Shown here: positions 4,797-5,085 of the stretch, in pieces | How positions within the stretch are numbered: position 1 is the stretch's first letter | How the letters are laid out: each line of letters opens with the position of its first letter | Assembly: GCA_017354575.1 (NCBI GenBank) | Contig: JAFMQP010000191.1 | Span: 2,464-7,548, forward strand | Origin: Acidothermales bacterium | GTDB taxonomy: Bacteria > Actinomycetota > Actinomycetes > Streptosporangiales > WHST01 | Direction of reading: 5' to 3' | Length of the DNA stretch: 5,085 nucleotides | Translations under genes and position numbers: made by a program | Notes under the pieces: generated by a model | Databases searched by the model: none | What the model was told of the DNA's origin: nothing | The model's input: the letters and a program-made list of their open reading frames with translations, nothing else

Positions 4797-5085
4797 ATGA
4801 CATCGGACGCGCACTCCGGGGGTCAGTTGATCGACTCGTTCGGTCGCGTCGCCCGCGATCTGCGGGTGTCGCTGACCGACCGGTGCAACCTGCGCTGCAC
4901 GTACTGCATGCCGGCCGAGGGACTGGACTGGCTGCCGAAGCCGGAGCTGCTGACCGACGACGAGGTCGTCCGGCTGGTCGGCATCGCCGTGCGGCTGCTC
5001 GGCGTCACCGAGGTGCGCTACACCGGCGGCGAGCCGCTGCTGCGCCGCGGCCTGGCCGACATCGTGGCACGGACGACGGCGCTGG
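4797..5085 (+). CDS. moaA: GTP 3',8-cyclase MoaA, N-terminal part
   Basis: The first 96 codons of MoaA are present and the gene runs off the right edge. MoaA is a radical SAM enzyme with two [4Fe-4S] clusters. It converts GTP to 3',8-cyclo-7,8-dihydro-GTP, the first step of molybdenum cofactor synthesis, which MoaC then processes to cyclic pyranopterin monophosphate. The sequence shows I-D-S-F-G-R-V-A-R-D-L-R-V-S-L-T-D-R (12-29), the radical SAM cluster motif C-N-L-R-C-T-Y-C-M-P (Cys30, Cys34, Cys37), and the SAM-binding R-Y-T-G-G-E-P-L-L-R (74-83). These are diagnostic. The C-terminal cluster cysteines and the GTP-binding region are outside the window. ATG 4797 is preceded by GGGAGAG (4780-4786) at a rather long 10-nt spacing. 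TTG 4827 just before I-D-S-F-G-R is an alternative start with poorer support. It lies 47 bp after the DUF5808-like gene, with fdhD nearby on the other strand, forming a molybdenum-cofactor neighbourhood. Confidence 0.97.
   Translation, partial: MTSDAHSGGQLIDSFGRVARDLRVSLTDRCNLRCTYCMPAEGLDWLPKPELLTDDEVVRLVGIAVRLLGVTEVRYTGGEPLLRRGLADIVARTTAL

Noticed and set aside
1..5085. tRNA, rRNA, CRISPR, insertion sequence or phage remnants
   Set aside because: I found no direct repeat array, transposase-like frame, terminal repeat pair or RNA gene signature. The gene content is ordinary chromosomal.

Overview
This window is very GC-rich, with G or C at most third codon positions and RGERP-style, Ala/Arg/Gly-rich proteins. 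Together with TANNNT-type -10 boxes and one apparently leaderless GTG start, this points to the chromosome of an actinobacterium (actinomycete-type). The genus cannot be read from the sequence alone. There is no sign of a mobile element, CRISPR array or RNA gene. The genes look like ordinary chromosomal housekeeping and accessory genes.

Layout from left to right: (1) positions 1-248 (+), the C-terminal end of a flavin-dependent monooxygenase-like protein; (2) 249-357, an intergenic stretch with a perfect 13-bp inverted repeat; (3) 358-1251 (+), a peptidase S66 / LD-carboxypeptidase with its Ser-Glu-His triad; (4) 1259-3085 (-), a glycoside hydrolase family 15 enzyme (glucoamylase/trehalase type), convergent with gene 3 and only 7 bp from it; (5) 3135-3503 (+), a small membrane-anchored protein of unknown function, divergent from the GH15 gene across 49 bp; (6) 3484-4332 (-), fdhD, whose 3' end overlaps gene 5 by 20 bp; (7) 4423-4749 (+), a small DUF5808-like membrane protein, divergent from fdhD across 90 bp; (8) 4797-5085 (+), the first 96 codons of moaA, cut by the window edge.

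Functional themes: the right-hand part concerns molybdenum cofactor use. MoaA starts molybdopterin synthesis from GTP, and FdhD sulfurates the finished bis-MGD cofactor for formate dehydrogenase. A formate dehydrogenase or further moa/mog genes are therefore expected outside the window. The left part is cell-wall peptide recycling (S66) and alpha-glucoside hydrolysis (GH15), with no obvious link to the molybdenum genes.

The least explained items are the two small membrane proteins, the AT-rich 13-bp palindrome, and a compact divergent control region at 3086-3134. In that region two oppositely directed -10-like boxes overlap inside an inverted repeat. I see no wholly new system here; the findings are mainly regulatory-architecture hypotheses.
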